Source of the DNA: DATDMG01 sp036518955 | GTDB lineage: Bacteria; Actinomycetota; Actinomycetes; Actinomycetales; Kineosporiaceae | Assembly (NCBI GenBank): GCA_036518955.1 | Contig: DATDMG010000131.1 | Location: forward strand, 1-48,862 | Direction: 5' to 3' | DNA: 48,862 bases | Part shown: piece by piece, positions 9,101 to 16,573 of the stretch | Layout: the number at the start of each line of letters is the position of its first letter | Numbering within the stretch: position 1 is the first letter of the stretch | Made by a program: the position numbers and the translations under genes | Notes under the pieces: model-generated | What the model was told of the DNA's origin: nothing | The model's input: only the letters and a program-made list of their open reading frames with translations | The model's database searches: none

Positions 9101-9291
9101 GCGTCCCGGGAGGACCACGGCCAGATCCCGAGAACCCCGAACAGCGAGCGGGTCGAGCCGTCGCTGCCGATCAGCTCACCGGACAACTGCGCCAGCTCAC
9201 TCCCGGGGATCACACCCACGACGACGACCACCCAGGTCAGCCCGGTGGCTACCCGCGACGCCCCGGGCGGCCCACCCGCGCTGCCCGCCAT
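6184..9291 (-). CDS. Polytopic membrane protein with C-terminal patatin-like phospholipase domain
   Basis: The protein is about 1035 aa. The first ~600 residues hold about 12-13 hydrophobic helices, for example GLTWVVVVVGVIPG, LLLRLVLLYVLAVGALVAAG and VISTALLVLVVNSLAGG. The last third is a patatin-type lipase fold: the oxyanion-hole motif DGGGIRAATW (about 7440-7458), the nucleophile elbow SSGVSGGSVGL (about 7340-7360) and the catalytic Asp motif IDGGYAEGSGVG (about 6764-6780). Both residues of the Ser-Asp dyad are present, so acyl-hydrolase activity on lipids is plausible; substrate and topology are unknown. ATG at 9289-9291 has GGGAGGT 6 nt upstream, which makes the 33-residue upstream extension unlikely. 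It lies downstream of the histidine kinase gene with a 263-nt gap. Confidence 0.85.
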   Translation of the reverse strand: MAGSAGGPPGASRVATGLTWVVVVVGVIPGSELAQLSGELIGSDGSTRSLFGVLGIWPWSSRDAWAVWESSPYAYLLLRLVLLYVLAVGALVAAGVVLVRRFVAGDRGVGAAVVSGATRVVAVAAVVAGALLVAGAVVVQHAHGGNPVTGPGWAAPWPLADGVAAAATVGWAAGLVGVLAVLRTGPLRCRVGDGVVRLARALYYQRLAFLVVALLAALTVVPLPDIFDQLPDVERAWSDLTRQAWVHLGAALLAMTVVTVELFVVGRLRSRRARQLYVHQRELDDERPSWWWLTAPVMVLAVAVALIAAGRGGDVDWRAWAIFVAVPTVLWGVSWTLRAGPLPVRVTWLVPVPVLPNEESAEYAVQKAELERRADDVRLAGDGLALGVVLVAGLGLVRSFVTPVVLGPAHRATLPWQWLLELALLVLGLSATLLAVPAGARLTAWIARPRQGSLLARLRPDDPHQNVGVVAVAFWCLSAVILLAEAFVPFHVADYLGVVATVALLAAAWAYQLGFLQVWLQRSQPLEVFRAVRLHATPVISTALLVLVVNSLAGGAPGLHAVRAAAPAPGGVSQPELPAALDTWLEHSRTCDLTVTGAAGPVRVHPMLLVAADGGGIRAATWTAHALAALAAAGPCGPSSVFLSSGVSGGSVGLALTRGPDPAGAVSRLADPRALALAAGGLLVGDLLAATAGLRIPALDAPGGARWLDRAGKMEVAWEGEAPVLSTRFSASPQGPAGVLELNTTAAGVSCRALVGQADLSPAQPVAPSTAPQHVVRTDPPCRGLDAPAAATFDLQGVYGRCLPGFTWSTAAMLSARFPYVTPSGRVPACAGAGELQLIDGGYAEGSGVGLLGESAAALMTAVRAVNARIVPGSRAAYLVPIVVYLRNSNGADLAAPPASLTSETVVPVVGRNAQHLQEDTGTWLQRASDALAAPCPAPARADEAADPAAACAAAATAVRQHLTGGIVLVAPATHPGAATPLGWTLSAESRQRLRSALHDEAVCTPVDRQKDPDHLAGYARLCLLLRMLRSAAPG

Positions 9292-9554
9292 GGCGCACCT
9301 CCCACCGCCGCGCGGCCCGTAGTCGCCCCGCGCATCAGCCCGCCTCGTTGAGGCCCCGCCCGAGCGAGGATCCGGCTCACGGCGACCCACCGATCGCGCT
9401 CGATGGTGCCGGCGATCCCGAAGGGAGATCTCTTACGGTATCAAGATATGAACGCTGAGTCACCCCCCGGTCGCCCCGACGTCCGTCGTGCCCGCCCGGT
9501 CCGGCGTCCGTACCGGACGGCAGAGTCACCGCGACGACGCACCCCGGCGGAGGG

Positions 9555-10715
9555 TCATGCGGCAGGCGGTAGGCGGAGCGTGAACATCGCCCCTCGACCG
9601 GGCCCGTCGCTGGCGGCGACGAGGGTCCCGCCGTGGGCCTCGGCGACGGCGCGCGCGATGGTCAGCCCGAGGCCCGACCCCTTCTCGGTGCGGGCGCTGC
9701 GGCCCCGGTGGAAACGCTGGAACAGCAGCTCGGCCTCCTGCGGGTCGAACCCGTCACCGGTGTCGGTGACGACGATCTCGGGTGCCGGCCGCGACGAGAG
9801 GTCCCGGCGGCGCAGGACCACGGTCACCTCCCCGCCGGTCCGCGTGTGGCGCAGCGCGTTGTCGAGCAGGTTGTCCAGGATCTCGGCCAGCCGCCCGGGG
9901 TCGACCCGCGCCGGCGGCGCGGCGGGGTCGACGTCCGCCGTCAGCTCGACACCCTTGGCCCGGTACCGCCCGGCCGCCGCGGCGACGGCCCGCTCGACGA
10001 GCGCGCCGAGCGGCTGCGGGACGGGATCCAGGACGATCCGGCGCTCCTGCGCACGGGACACCTTCTCCAGGTCCACGACCAGCCGGCCGAGCCGGTCGGT
10101 CTGGTCGGACAGGACGGCCAGGGTCGCCGCGTCGGGAGCGAGGACGCCGTCGGTGAGAGCCTCCACGGTGGCGCGGACGGCGGCCAGCGGGGTGCGCAAC
10201 TGGTGGGCCAGGTCGGCGATGACCCGGCGACGATCGGCCTCGGTGGCCGCCAGACGGTGGGCCAGGCGCGTCATCGAGTCCGCCACCGAGGCGAACTCCG
10301 GGCCGAGCCGCGGGTCGGGCATCCGGACGTCGTAGTGCCCATCCGCCAGGCGCTGCGCGGCGGTCGCCACCTGGTGGACCGGTGCGGCCAGCCGCCGCGC
10401 GACCAGCCAGCCGATCGCCGCCGCCGCGACCGCGGCCGCCGACACCGCGACGACCAGCGACACCAGCATGGCCTGGTCGAAAGCGGTGTCCACGTGGTCG
10501 CGCACCACGCTGTCCAGCCGCGGCAGGTGGGCACGCCGCAGGTGCTCGTGAAAGATCGTGGGGGCCAGCAGGACGGCGACCACCGGCAGCGTCACCGCCC
10601 CGGCCGCGACGATCAGCAACCCGGCCAGGAACAGCCGCGGCGCCAACCCTATCGACGCCGCCCGGGCCGACCATCGGCGGCCCGGAACCGGTCGACGCGG
10701 ACCAGGTGTGCTCAT
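9555..10715 (-). CDS. Two-component sensor histidine kinase
   Basis: The protein is 386 aa. Two membrane helices (about residues 26-52 and 82-105) enclose a short extracytoplasmic loop of around 30 residues. A HAMP-like linker follows (RRLAAPVHQVATAAQRLADG), then the H box DLAHQLRTPLAAV with His171, the N box LAEILDNLLDNALRHT, and the G boxes VTDTGDGFDP and GSGLGLTIARAVAEAHGG. It is a complete class I kinase of the BaeS/MprB type. The start ATG overlaps the stop of the response regulator gene (ATGA), so the pair is translationally coupled. The short sensor loop argues against binding a large external ligand; the stimulus is unknown. Confidence 0.95.
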   Translation of the reverse strand: MSTPGPRRPVPGRRWSARAASIGLAPRLFLAGLLIVAAGAVTLPVVAVLLAPTIFHEHLRRAHLPRLDSVVRDHVDTAFDQAMLVSLVVAVSAAAVAAAAIGWLVARRLAAPVHQVATAAQRLADGHYDVRMPDPRLGPEFASVADSMTRLAHRLAATEADRRRVIADLAHQLRTPLAAVRATVEALTDGVLAPDAATLAVLSDQTDRLGRLVVDLEKVSRAQERRIVLDPVPQPLGALVERAVAAAAGRYRAKGVELTADVDPAAPPARVDPGRLAEILDNLLDNALRHTRTGGEVTVVLRRRDLSSRPAPEIVVTDTGDGFDPQEAELLFQRFHRGRSARTEKGSGLGLTIARAVAEAHGGTLVAASDGPGRGAMFTLRLPPAA

Positions 10716-11485
10716 CCCTGTCCCATCCGGTAACCCACCCCGCGAACGGTGATCACGTACCGCGAGGCGGCCGGGTCGTCACCGAGCTTGCGACGCACGT
10801 GTCCGAGGTGAATGTCGACCAGGTGCTCGTCGCCGACCCAGCCCTCGCCCCATACCCGGTCGATCAGCTGCCGCCGGGTGAACACCATCCGCGGCCGCGA
10901 GCTGAGCACCTCCAGCAACTCGAACTCGGTCCGGGTCAGCGCTACCGGCGAACCGCCCACGGTCACCTCCCGCGCCTGCGGGTCCATCGTCAGGTCGCCG
11001 AAGACCCGCACCCCCGCGGCCGGGCCGGACCGCACGGTCCGCGCCCGCTGCTCGCCGCCCGGTTCCGTGGCCCGGCGAGCGGCGGCGGGGTGAGTGGCGG
11101 CCTGCTGACGTGGACGGCGCAGCAGGGTGCGGATCCGGGCCGTCAGCTCCCGCGGCGAGAACGGCTTGGTCAGGTAGTCGTCGGCCCCGACGGCCAGCCC
11201 GATCAGCATGTCCACCTCGTCGGCACGTGCCGTGAGCATGACCACGTAGCAGTCGCTGAAGGTCCGCAACCGTCGGCACGTCTCGACCCCGTCGATGCCC
11301 GGCAGCCCCAGGTCCAGGACGACGACGTCCGGTTCAGCAGCGCGCACGAGATCCAGCGCGGACTCGCCGTCCCCGGCCGAGCGCACCTGGAACCCCTCCC
11401 GCTCCAGGTAGCCGACGACCACCCGAACCAGGTCCGGCTCGTCGTCGACCACCAGAGCGTGCAGCGCCGCGGGGTCGACGGGCAC
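10712..11485 (-). CDS. OmpR/PhoB-family response regulator
   Basis: The protein is about 257 aa. The receiver domain has the acidic pair in VVDDEPD (Asp14, Asp15), the phospho-acceptor Asp58 in VVVLDLGLPGIDG, Thr85 in VVMLTARADE and Lys107 in YLTKPFSPREL. After a Ala/Arg/Gly linker of about 45 residues comes a winged-helix DNA-binding domain ending in VDIHLGHVRRKLGDD and ITVRGVGYRMG. The start is uncertain: GTG at 11485 has no obvious ribosome site, while AAGGAGG precedes an in-frame CTG at 11509 that overlaps the stop of the upstream small gene. It forms an operon with the histidine kinase. Confidence 0.92.
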   Translation of the reverse strand: MPVDPAALHALVVDDEPDLVRVVVGYLEREGFQVRSAGDGESALDLVRAAEPDVVVLDLGLPGIDGVETCRRLRTFSDCYVVMLTARADEVDMLIGLAVGADDYLTKPFSPRELTARIRTLLRRPRQQAATHPAAARRATEPGGEQRARTVRSGPAAGVRVFGDLTMDPQAREVTVGGSPVALTRTEFELLEVLSSRPRMVFTRRQLIDRVWGEGWVGDEHLVDIHLGHVRRKLGDDPAASRYVITVRGVGYRMGQG

Positions 11486-11505
11486 CGGACGCGAGGCGGT
11501 GCCGT

Positions 11506-11859
11506 TCAGGCGTCCTCCTTCGCCCGGAAGGTTCCGCGCCAGGTGTGGTACCACACCGCACCCGTGGACGCGTTCACCGACAGCATCCCCACCGACTTCC
11601 CTCCCGCTGCGGTGTCCAGCGTGTAGTAGCCGGGACAGGCGTCCACCGACGTCACCGTCCCGCCGGGTCGGTTGCCGCGAAACCAGGCGCCGGCGATCGA
11701 CCGTGCCTGGTCCTCGGCGACCCTTGAGGTCGCCGAGCCGGTGTTCCACATCATCGCCCGTCCGGGCTCGGTCGCCACCGCACCGGTCGTCGGATCCACC
11801 AGGACCTCGGTGACCGACGCCCCGGAGGAGTTCTTCAGCTCGACGTACCCGCCCCGACA
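11506..11859 (-). pseudogene. 5'-truncated small protein gene upstream of the response regulator
   Basis: The open frame gives YVELKNSSGASVTEVLVDP, TTGAVATEPGRAMMWNTG, DQARSIAGAWFRGN and GYYTLDTAAGGKSVGML, ending near VWYHTWRGTFRAKEDA. This looks like a coherent small-domain protein with two similar halves (VLVDPTTGAV and LSVNASTGAV), of a kind often seen next to actinobacterial two-component systems. I do not know its function. The frame has a TGA at 11860-11862 and no ATG; the first GTG (11799) would remove the first conserved half. A signal peptide expected for such a protein is missing, so the 5' end is probably lost. Its stop overlaps a possible CTG start of the regulator. Confidence 0.5.
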
Positions 11860-11913
11860 TCATCCCGGCCCAGCACGGGCATCCCTCCGCACCCCATGCC
11901 AGTCTTGTGTCCA

Positions 11914-11942
11914 TTGACACCACTTGCCGCGTTACATAGGTT
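11914..11942 (+). promoter_or_regulatory. Candidate sigma70-type promoter (rightward)
   Basis: A consensus -35 hexamer TTGACA (11914-11919) is separated by exactly 17 bases from TAGGTT (11937-11942). It points toward the StrR-like regulator, whose start lies 650 bases downstream. An ATG at 11961 opens a 35-codon frame (to 12068) with no ribosome site; it might be a leader, but nothing else supports it. Confidence 0.4.
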
Positions 11943-12335
11943 AGGCCGCAGTTGCTCTGCATGGCGTCTCGCGACGACATCATCATGGAGACGTCCGCGG
12001 AGCCTGGGGTGGGGAATCCCGAGGGGCCTTGCGCCGCCGTCCTGCGGCTGTTCACGGACAGGAAATGATCGCCTGCACGTCACCTGCACGCTCTTCCTGG
12101 GCAGGTTCGCGCGCGGGATCCGGGGGGATGCAGATGAACCAATCACGCTCAGCGCAGCCGGACGAGGGACATCTCGACCTGCCGCCCGGCGAGGTTCTCG
12201 AGCTCCGGCCGAGCGGCATTCCGGTACTGCCCGGCCGGTCCTCGGCGGGGGACGATGTGCGCCGTCCTCGACCACGAGCCGGCCGACGTCCTGCGACCGC
12301 GAACGCCTGGGGCCGACGTCGTGCACCCTCCGTCC

Positions 12336-12376
12336 CCCTCCTGACGTCGCCCTCCTGACGTCGCCCTCCTGACGGG
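12336..12376 (+). repeat. 14-bp tandem repeat, about 2.8 copies
   Basis: The unit ccctcctgacgtcg occurs at 12336-12349 and 12350-12363, followed by a partial copy to about 12374. It lies in non-coding sequence upstream of the StrR-like gene. Confidence 0.85.
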
Positions 12377-12554
12377 CAACGGCGCCCGCCGGCCGGCTGG
12401 AGCGCGTCACCGCCGCAGCCACCCGTCGCCCGGACCCACGCACTGCCCCGGCGCGGGTGCCCGGTCGACGAACAGTGCTGTTCACCGGGCATGACGTCGC
12501 ATGCCGCCATGCCCGTCGCCTCCGCCCACTCCGCGTCGCGGAGCTTCGGGGCAT

Positions 12555-12592
12555 GACCTCATCGCAGGGAGCAAGACCTCATCGCAGGGAGC
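12555..12592 (+). repeat. Direct repeat duplicating the ribosome site (period 20)
   Basis: The 18-base unit gacctcatcgcagggagc is found at 12555-12572 and 12575-12592. The second copy places GGGAGC 3 bases before the ATG at 12596, so the presumed Shine-Dalgarno sequence is present twice in tandem. Confidence 0.85.
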
Positions 12593-12595
12593 GCG

Positions 12596-13726
12596 ATGTA
12601 CGACCGCATCGAGGCATCCGTCCACCTCACCGACGACGAGTCGATCGAGGATCCCCCGTCACACCGCTCTGCCCCGCTCCAGGCGGTCCCGGTCGTCGGA
12701 ACCGCCGCCCGCGGCCAGACTCCCGCAGTCCCGGGTGGAGGCTTCCCGGCGTCGGCTCCGGGGCTGCAGCCGGCGGGGGTGATCCCGGCGCCGGCGGAAG
12801 ACATCGACTGGGTGTCGCTGGACCTGCTGCACTGCGCCGACTCGCCCCGGCTCGACGGGTTGGACGACCACCACGCCCAGGCCCTCGCCGCGTCCGAGGC
12901 CGACCTGCCGCCGATCCTCGTCCAGCGTTCCACCATGCAGGTCATCGACGGAGCTCACCGGGTGCGCGCGGCGAAGATCCGAGGGCAGCGAGCCATCCAG
13001 ATCCGCTACTTCGAGGGCAGTCGCGAGGAGGGCTTCATCGTCTCCGTCCAGGCCAACGTCCAGCATGGATTGCCGCTCACCCTCGCCGACCGTCGCAGCG
13101 CCGCCCAGCGGATCATCCGGTCCTGGCCCCAGGCCTCTGACCGCTGGATCGCCAACATCGCCGGCCTGGCGGCGAAGACGGTCGCCGCCATTCGGCGGGA
13201 GTTGGGCGATGCCATGCCGACCGCCCGGATCGGCCGGGACGGCCGGGTGCGACCGCTGGACACCAAGGACCGCCGCCGCATCGCCGCGGAGCTCATCGCC
13301 GCGGATCCCGAGGCGTCGCTGCGGAAGATAGCCAAGGGCGCCGGCATCTCCGTGGGGACCGCCCAAGACGTCCGCCAGAAGGTGCGACGCGGGATCGATC
13401 CGACGGTGACGAGGCAGTACGCCGAGCGCCCGGCTGACACCGACGCCTGCAAGCGCCTCAACCGCGGGGTGGTCGAACCGCTGGACGGCCGTTCGCTGCT
13501 GGAGCAGCTCCGCCGGGACCCGTCGCTGAAGTACTCCAACTCCGGCCGCTCCCTGCTGCGCTGGCTCGGTTCCTCGCGGCTGATCTGCGAAGCGGACTGG
13601 CGCGACGTCGTGTCCCTCATCCCGGAGCACCGGGTCTTCGACGTCGCCCGGATCGCGCGCAGCTGCGCCCTGGTCTGGAGCGAGTTCGCCGACGAGCTGG
13701 ACCAGCGCGACGGTCTCGGGACCTGA
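12596..13726 (+). CDS. StrR/ParB-like pathway-specific transcriptional regulator
   Basis: The protein is 376 aa. After a disordered N-terminus of about 65 residues comes a ParB-like nuclease-fold domain: VSLDLLHCADSPRLDGLDDHH, LPPILVQRSTMQVIDGAHRV, and RAIQIRYFEGSREEG. A helix-turn-helix core follows (SLRKIAKGAGISVGTAQDV, about residues 238-256). This arrangement matches the StrR family of activators (StrR, Bbr, Tei15*, NovG) that control antibiotic clusters, many of which contain hydroxyphenylglycine genes. A chromosome-partitioning role is unlikely because ParB-specific C-terminal dimer motifs are absent and no parA is adjacent. It is convergent with the HmaS gene (50-nt gap) and probably activates the cluster. 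The start ATG has a duplicated GGGAGC site. Confidence 0.85.
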   Translation: MYDRIEASVHLTDDESIEDPPSHRSAPLQAVPVVGTAARGQTPAVPGGGFPASAPGLQPAGVIPAPAEDIDWVSLDLLHCADSPRLDGLDDHHAQALAASEADLPPILVQRSTMQVIDGAHRVRAAKIRGQRAIQIRYFEGSREEGFIVSVQANVQHGLPLTLADRRSAAQRIIRSWPQASDRWIANIAGLAAKTVAAIRRELGDAMPTARIGRDGRVRPLDTKDRRRIAAELIAADPEASLRKIAKGAGISVGTAQDVRQKVRRGIDPTVTRQYAERPADTDACKRLNRGVVEPLDGRSLLEQLRRDPSLKYSNSGRSLLRWLGSSRLICEADWRDVVSLIPEHRVFDVARIARSCALVWSEFADELDQRDGLGT

Positions 13727-13776
13727 TCGTCCCTCTCAGGGGTTGGCCCGAACCGGCGCCGGGGCGGCCAGGGCCC

Positions 13777-14844
13777 TCACGCGCCGTGCCTGGACAGGTC
13801 GAGCGCAACCGCCTCGTACAGGGCCGTGATATTGCCGCTGCCGAAGCTGCGCGCGCCCATCCTCTCGATCACTTCCATGAAGATGGTTCCGCGGGGGTGC
13901 ACCGACCTGGTGAAGATCTGGAACAGTTGCCCGTCGTGGTCCTGGTCGACCAGCACGTTCAGCTGGCGCAGGTCCGGGATCGGGTGTCCGGCGTGCGGAA
14001 TACGTGCCGGGAGCTTGCCGTAGTAGGCGTCCGGCGTGTCGAGGAACTCGACCCCATGCTCGGCCATGCGGCGGACGGCGTTGATCACATCGTCGGTGGC
14101 GAAGGCGAGATGCTGCACGCCGGGGCCGCCGTTGTTCTTCAGGAAGCTGTCTATCTGGCCCTGCTCGCGGGAGGTGTCCGGCTCGATGAGCGTGAGTGTC
14201 ACATCTCCCGAACGGCTCCGTACGACCTTGGAGTTCATCGCCTGCCGGCCCACGACGATGCGCTCCTCGAAGGTCATCTCGAAGCCGAGGACCTCGCGGT
14301 AGAACTCGACCGTCGGCTCCAGGGTCCCGGGATCCAGGCAGACCGCGAGGTGGTCGATGGCGTGCAGCCGCGAGTCGAATCGGGCCGGCTCCGGGCGCTG
14401 CGGAACGAGACCAGGCAGGGCACGGGGGTCCGCGCCCGGGGCGCGCTGCACGAAGGTGTGCATGACGTCGCCGAAGCCGCGGATGGTCGCGGTCGTCACG
14501 CCGTCCTGGGTGGTGGGGGCGGCGACGGCGACGGCGCCGCGCCGCACGGCGTGGGCGAAGGCTGCACCGGCCTCCCTCGTGCTCAGCGCGATGACGGACA
14601 CGCCGTCGCCGTGCTGCTCGACGTAGGCGGCCGCCGGGTGGCCACCGGCGGGTGCCGAGGTGAACACCAACCGGATCTCGTCCCGACCCAGCGCAACGGT
14701 CCGGACCGGCGATCGCGAGTCACCTGCCACGGCGTAGACCGAGAAGCCGTAACCCTCGGTGAAGGGCTCGACCGCGGCCTCGACATCCGCTACCGCGAAC
14801 TCGATGTGGTCTATGCGCACGTCGGCGAAGGTGCCGTTGTCCAC
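13777..14844 (-). CDS. hmaS: 4-hydroxymandelate synthase (HmaS)
   Basis: The 355-aa non-heme iron dioxygenase belongs to the HPPD family and converts 4-hydroxyphenylpyruvate to 4-hydroxymandelate, the first committed step to Hpg. Iron ligands are His165 (AIDHLAVC), His245 (GVQHLAFAT) and Glu324 (IFMEVIER). The active-site segment MNSKVVRSRSGDVTLTLIEPD has Leu/Thr where HPPD usually reads FPINEP, which favours HmaS over HPPD. The C-terminal helix RMGARSFGSGNITALYEAV is typical of both. GTG at 14844 is chosen because GGGAGGAACA precedes it; the 20 residues before are not conserved. The neighbours (StrR-like regulator, prephenate dehydrogenase, oxidase-aminotransferase fusion) complete the pathway. 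Confidence 0.95.
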   Translation of the reverse strand: MDNGTFADVRIDHIEFAVADVEAAVEPFTEGYGFSVYAVAGDSRSPVRTVALGRDEIRLVFTSAPAGGHPAAAYVEQHGDGVSVIALSTREAGAAFAHAVRRGAVAVAAPTTQDGVTTATIRGFGDVMHTFVQRAPGADPRALPGLVPQRPEPARFDSRLHAIDHLAVCLDPGTLEPTVEFYREVLGFEMTFEERIVVGRQAMNSKVVRSRSGDVTLTLIEPDTSREQGQIDSFLKNNGGPGVQHLAFATDDVINAVRRMAEHGVEFLDTPDAYYGKLPARIPHAGHPIPDLRQLNVLVDQDHDGQLFQIFTRSVHPRGTIFMEVIERMGARSFGSGNITALYEAVALDLSRHGA

Positions 14845-14954
14845 TGTTCCTCCCGATGTTCGTGCCGCGCCGGTCGGAGTTGCTCGCAGCCGGCCCGTTC
14901 GCATCGCGCGAGGGGGCGGCCGCCCTTCGGGCCAGCCGCGGCGTCGTCCGGCGT

Positions 14955-15000
14955 CTCGACGGCTCTGCAGTCCTCAATTGAGGACTGTAGAGCCGTCGAG
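14955..15000. promoter_or_regulatory. 46-bp near-perfect palindrome between hmaS and pdh
   Basis: Two 23-base arms (left arm starting ctcgacggctctgcagtcc) are exact inverted complements except for one pair, centred on CAATTG at 14977/14978. The element lies in the 640-bp gap between divergent hmaS and prephenate dehydrogenase, 111 bases upstream of the hmaS start. It could be an operator, a transcript hairpin or a terminator of a lost gene; no T-run follows either arm. Confidence 0.6.
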
Positions 15001-15015
15001 GCCGGGTTGGGCAGC

Positions 15016-15060
15016 GCGTACGAAGCAATGCGTTCGACTGCTGAACGTACGCCTTTGGAC
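15016..15060. promoter_or_regulatory. Possible StrR-type box within an inverted repeat
   Basis: GTTCGACTG at 15032-15040 is identical to one half of the published StrR-site consensus (GTTCGActG N11 CagTcGAAc). Eleven bases later CCTTTGGAC matches the other half at only 5 of 9 positions. The half-site sits inside a looser inverted repeat (GCGTACG 15016-15022 and CGTACGC 15046-15052). Its location between hmaS and pdh, next to a StrR-like gene, makes it a candidate operator, but a single good half-site may be chance. Confidence 0.35.
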
Positions 15061-15483
15061 GCGCTTGGGCAGCGACGCGGCCGGTGTTAGCTTCCCGGCA
15101 GCGAACCCCGAGTCACCACCGAGGGCCCACAGGAGACGGCGATGGTGGAGAAGGTCATTCAGGTCGGTGCACCGGACGCCGAGCCAGACGGACGCGGCGA
15201 TACAACCCCCCGAGGCGTCGACCTCGATCATGCGCCACGGAGTTCCTGAGAGCCGCTCGCTGAGCGCATCATCGAGTCCCACCCTTCCTGGTCAGATCGC
15301 ACCATCGCGGCGTCCAGCGGGCCCGGCCCCCGCACCGTCATCACCACACGACGCGATGTCGTCAAATTATGCGGATTTCCTCGCGACCGCCGCGCGTCGT
15401 TGTTCACAAGAATGGCTCGAGTTCGCCGAGACGCTCGAGAAGAGCACCGGCCGAACAGGGAATTGCCGACGATGGGAGCGATC

Positions 15484-16338
15484 GTGCGCAGCGCAGTCGT
15501 CGTAGGCACTGGAATGATCGGAACTTCGGTAGGCCTGGCCCTCACCGGACGCGGCATCTCCGTTCATCTGATGGACGCCGACCCAGCCACCGCGCACGCC
15601 GCGGCCGCCCTCGGAGCCGGCATCGCCGGCGAGCCGCCCATCCGCGTGGACGTCGCCGTCCTGGCGGTCCCGCCAGCCGCGGTCGCACCAGTCCTGGCTG
15701 ACCTGCAACGACGCGGGACGGCCCGGGTACACACCGACGCGGCGAGCGTGAAGGTCCTGCCGTCGCGGCAGATCGAGATCCTGGGCTGCGACACCTCTTC
15801 CCACGTCGGCGGGCATCCCCTCGCCGGCAGTGAGCGGTCGGGCCCGTACGCGGCATGTGGCTCACTGTTCGAGGGACGCCGCTGGGTGCTGGTGCCGGAC
15901 AGCCGGACCAGCGCCGCGGCCCTCGACGGCGCGCTGGCGGTGGTGTCCGCGTGCGGCGCCACACCGGTGATGATGAGTGCGGAGGAGCACGACCGCGCGG
16001 TCGGGCTCGTCTCACACGCGCCGCACCTGGTGGCGAGCCTGCTGGCCGGACGCCTGCTGGACAGCGACCCGGCCGCGCTCGGGCTGGCCGGCCAGGGCCT
16101 GCGGGACACGACCCGGATAGCCGGCGGGCGGGCCGCTCTCTGGGCGGACATCCTGGCGGCCAACGCCGCTGCGGTCGGCGACGTCCTGGAGGATCTCGCC
16201 ACAGACCTGGCCGCGACCATCGCCGCATTGCGCGACCTGGACACCCGTACGGACCGGGCTGAGGACGCGCTCGCCCGGCTCACCCACATCCTGCAGCGCG
16301 GCGTGGACGGGCGCGAGCGGGTCGCGAACGGTTCCTGA
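15484..16338 (+). CDS. Prephenate dehydrogenase (Hpg precursor supply)
   Basis: The protein is about 284 aa. It opens with a Rossmann NAD(P)-binding motif (SAVVVGTGMIGTSVGLALTG), followed by VDVAVLAVPPAAV, DAASVKV and the substrate-binding GGHPLAGSERSGPYAA. The C-terminal helical part contains EEHDRAVGLVSHAPHLVAS, a prephenate dehydrogenase signature, and GLRDTTRIAGG. It oxidises prephenate to 4-hydroxyphenylpyruvate, the substrate of HmaS. Secondary-metabolite clusters for Hpg peptides commonly carry such a short version without an ACT domain, as here. GTG at 15484 has GGGAG at a proper distance; ATG at 15472 is an alternative. The gene is divergent from hmaS. Confidence 0.93.
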   Translation: MRSAVVVGTGMIGTSVGLALTGRGISVHLMDADPATAHAAAALGAGIAGEPPIRVDVAVLAVPPAAVAPVLADLQRRGTARVHTDAASVKVLPSRQIEILGCDTSSHVGGHPLAGSERSGPYAACGSLFEGRRWVLVPDSRTSAAALDGALAVVSACGATPVMMSAEEHDRAVGLVSHAPHLVASLLAGRLLDSDPAALGLAGQGLRDTTRIAGGRAALWADILAANAAAVGDVLEDLATDLAATIAALRDLDTRTDRAEDALARLTHILQRGVDGRERVANGS

Positions 16339-16573
16339 ACCGCCAGGTCAGTCCCGAGTCAGCACCTGGCGTTACCTGCGATCCCAGGTCACGGGCAGGG
16401 GATTCGCCCGGGCCACCTCGGCTCCGGCCGCGGCGGTACATTTCCACGCCGACGGCCCCGCACCGCCACCAATCGTCATCGGCGGGCCGCATGCCGCACT
16501 TCAGTACCGAGTCAGCGGCCGCGGAGAGGATCGGTGACAGGACACTGGTCACCACATCGAAGAGAGGTCTCCA

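Larger units (their letters stand above)
11943..12595. other. Long leader/intergenic region before the StrR-like gene
   Basis: No convincing protein gene is seen. The region contains a 14-bp unit repeated nearly three times and a 20-bp-period duplication that carries the ribosome site of the next gene. Open frames on both strands are low-complexity. Its length suggests a regulatory leader or decayed sequence. Confidence 0.4.

Noticed and set aside
3529..9291. TIR protein and patatin as parts of an anti-phage system such as CBASS or Thoeris
   Set aside because: No nucleotide cyclase, SIR2, SLOG or other partner is nearby, and the two genes are separated by unrelated genes on the same strand.
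9440..9460. TATCAAGATA near-palindrome in the gap before the patatin gene as an operator
   Set aside because: Only a short 4-bp dyad; no matching regulator or second site nearby.
10712..12055. Response regulator extended to 447 residues
   Set aside because: The first ~190 residues overlap the small truncated gene in another frame and show no domain; the receiver domain begins near the GTG at 11485.
11961..12068. 35-codon ORF just downstream of the TTGACA promoter
   Set aside because: No ribosome site and no recognisable features; kept only as a possible leader in the promoter entry.
12596..13726. Chromosome or plasmid partition protein ParB
   Set aside because: No ParA, parS-like sites or replication genes; the domain layout and the neighbouring Hpg genes fit StrR-type regulators better.
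13777..14844. 4-hydroxyphenylpyruvate dioxygenase of tyrosine catabolism
   Set aside because: Active-site residues follow the HmaS pattern (LTLIEPD instead of FPINEP), and the genes around it make Hpg.
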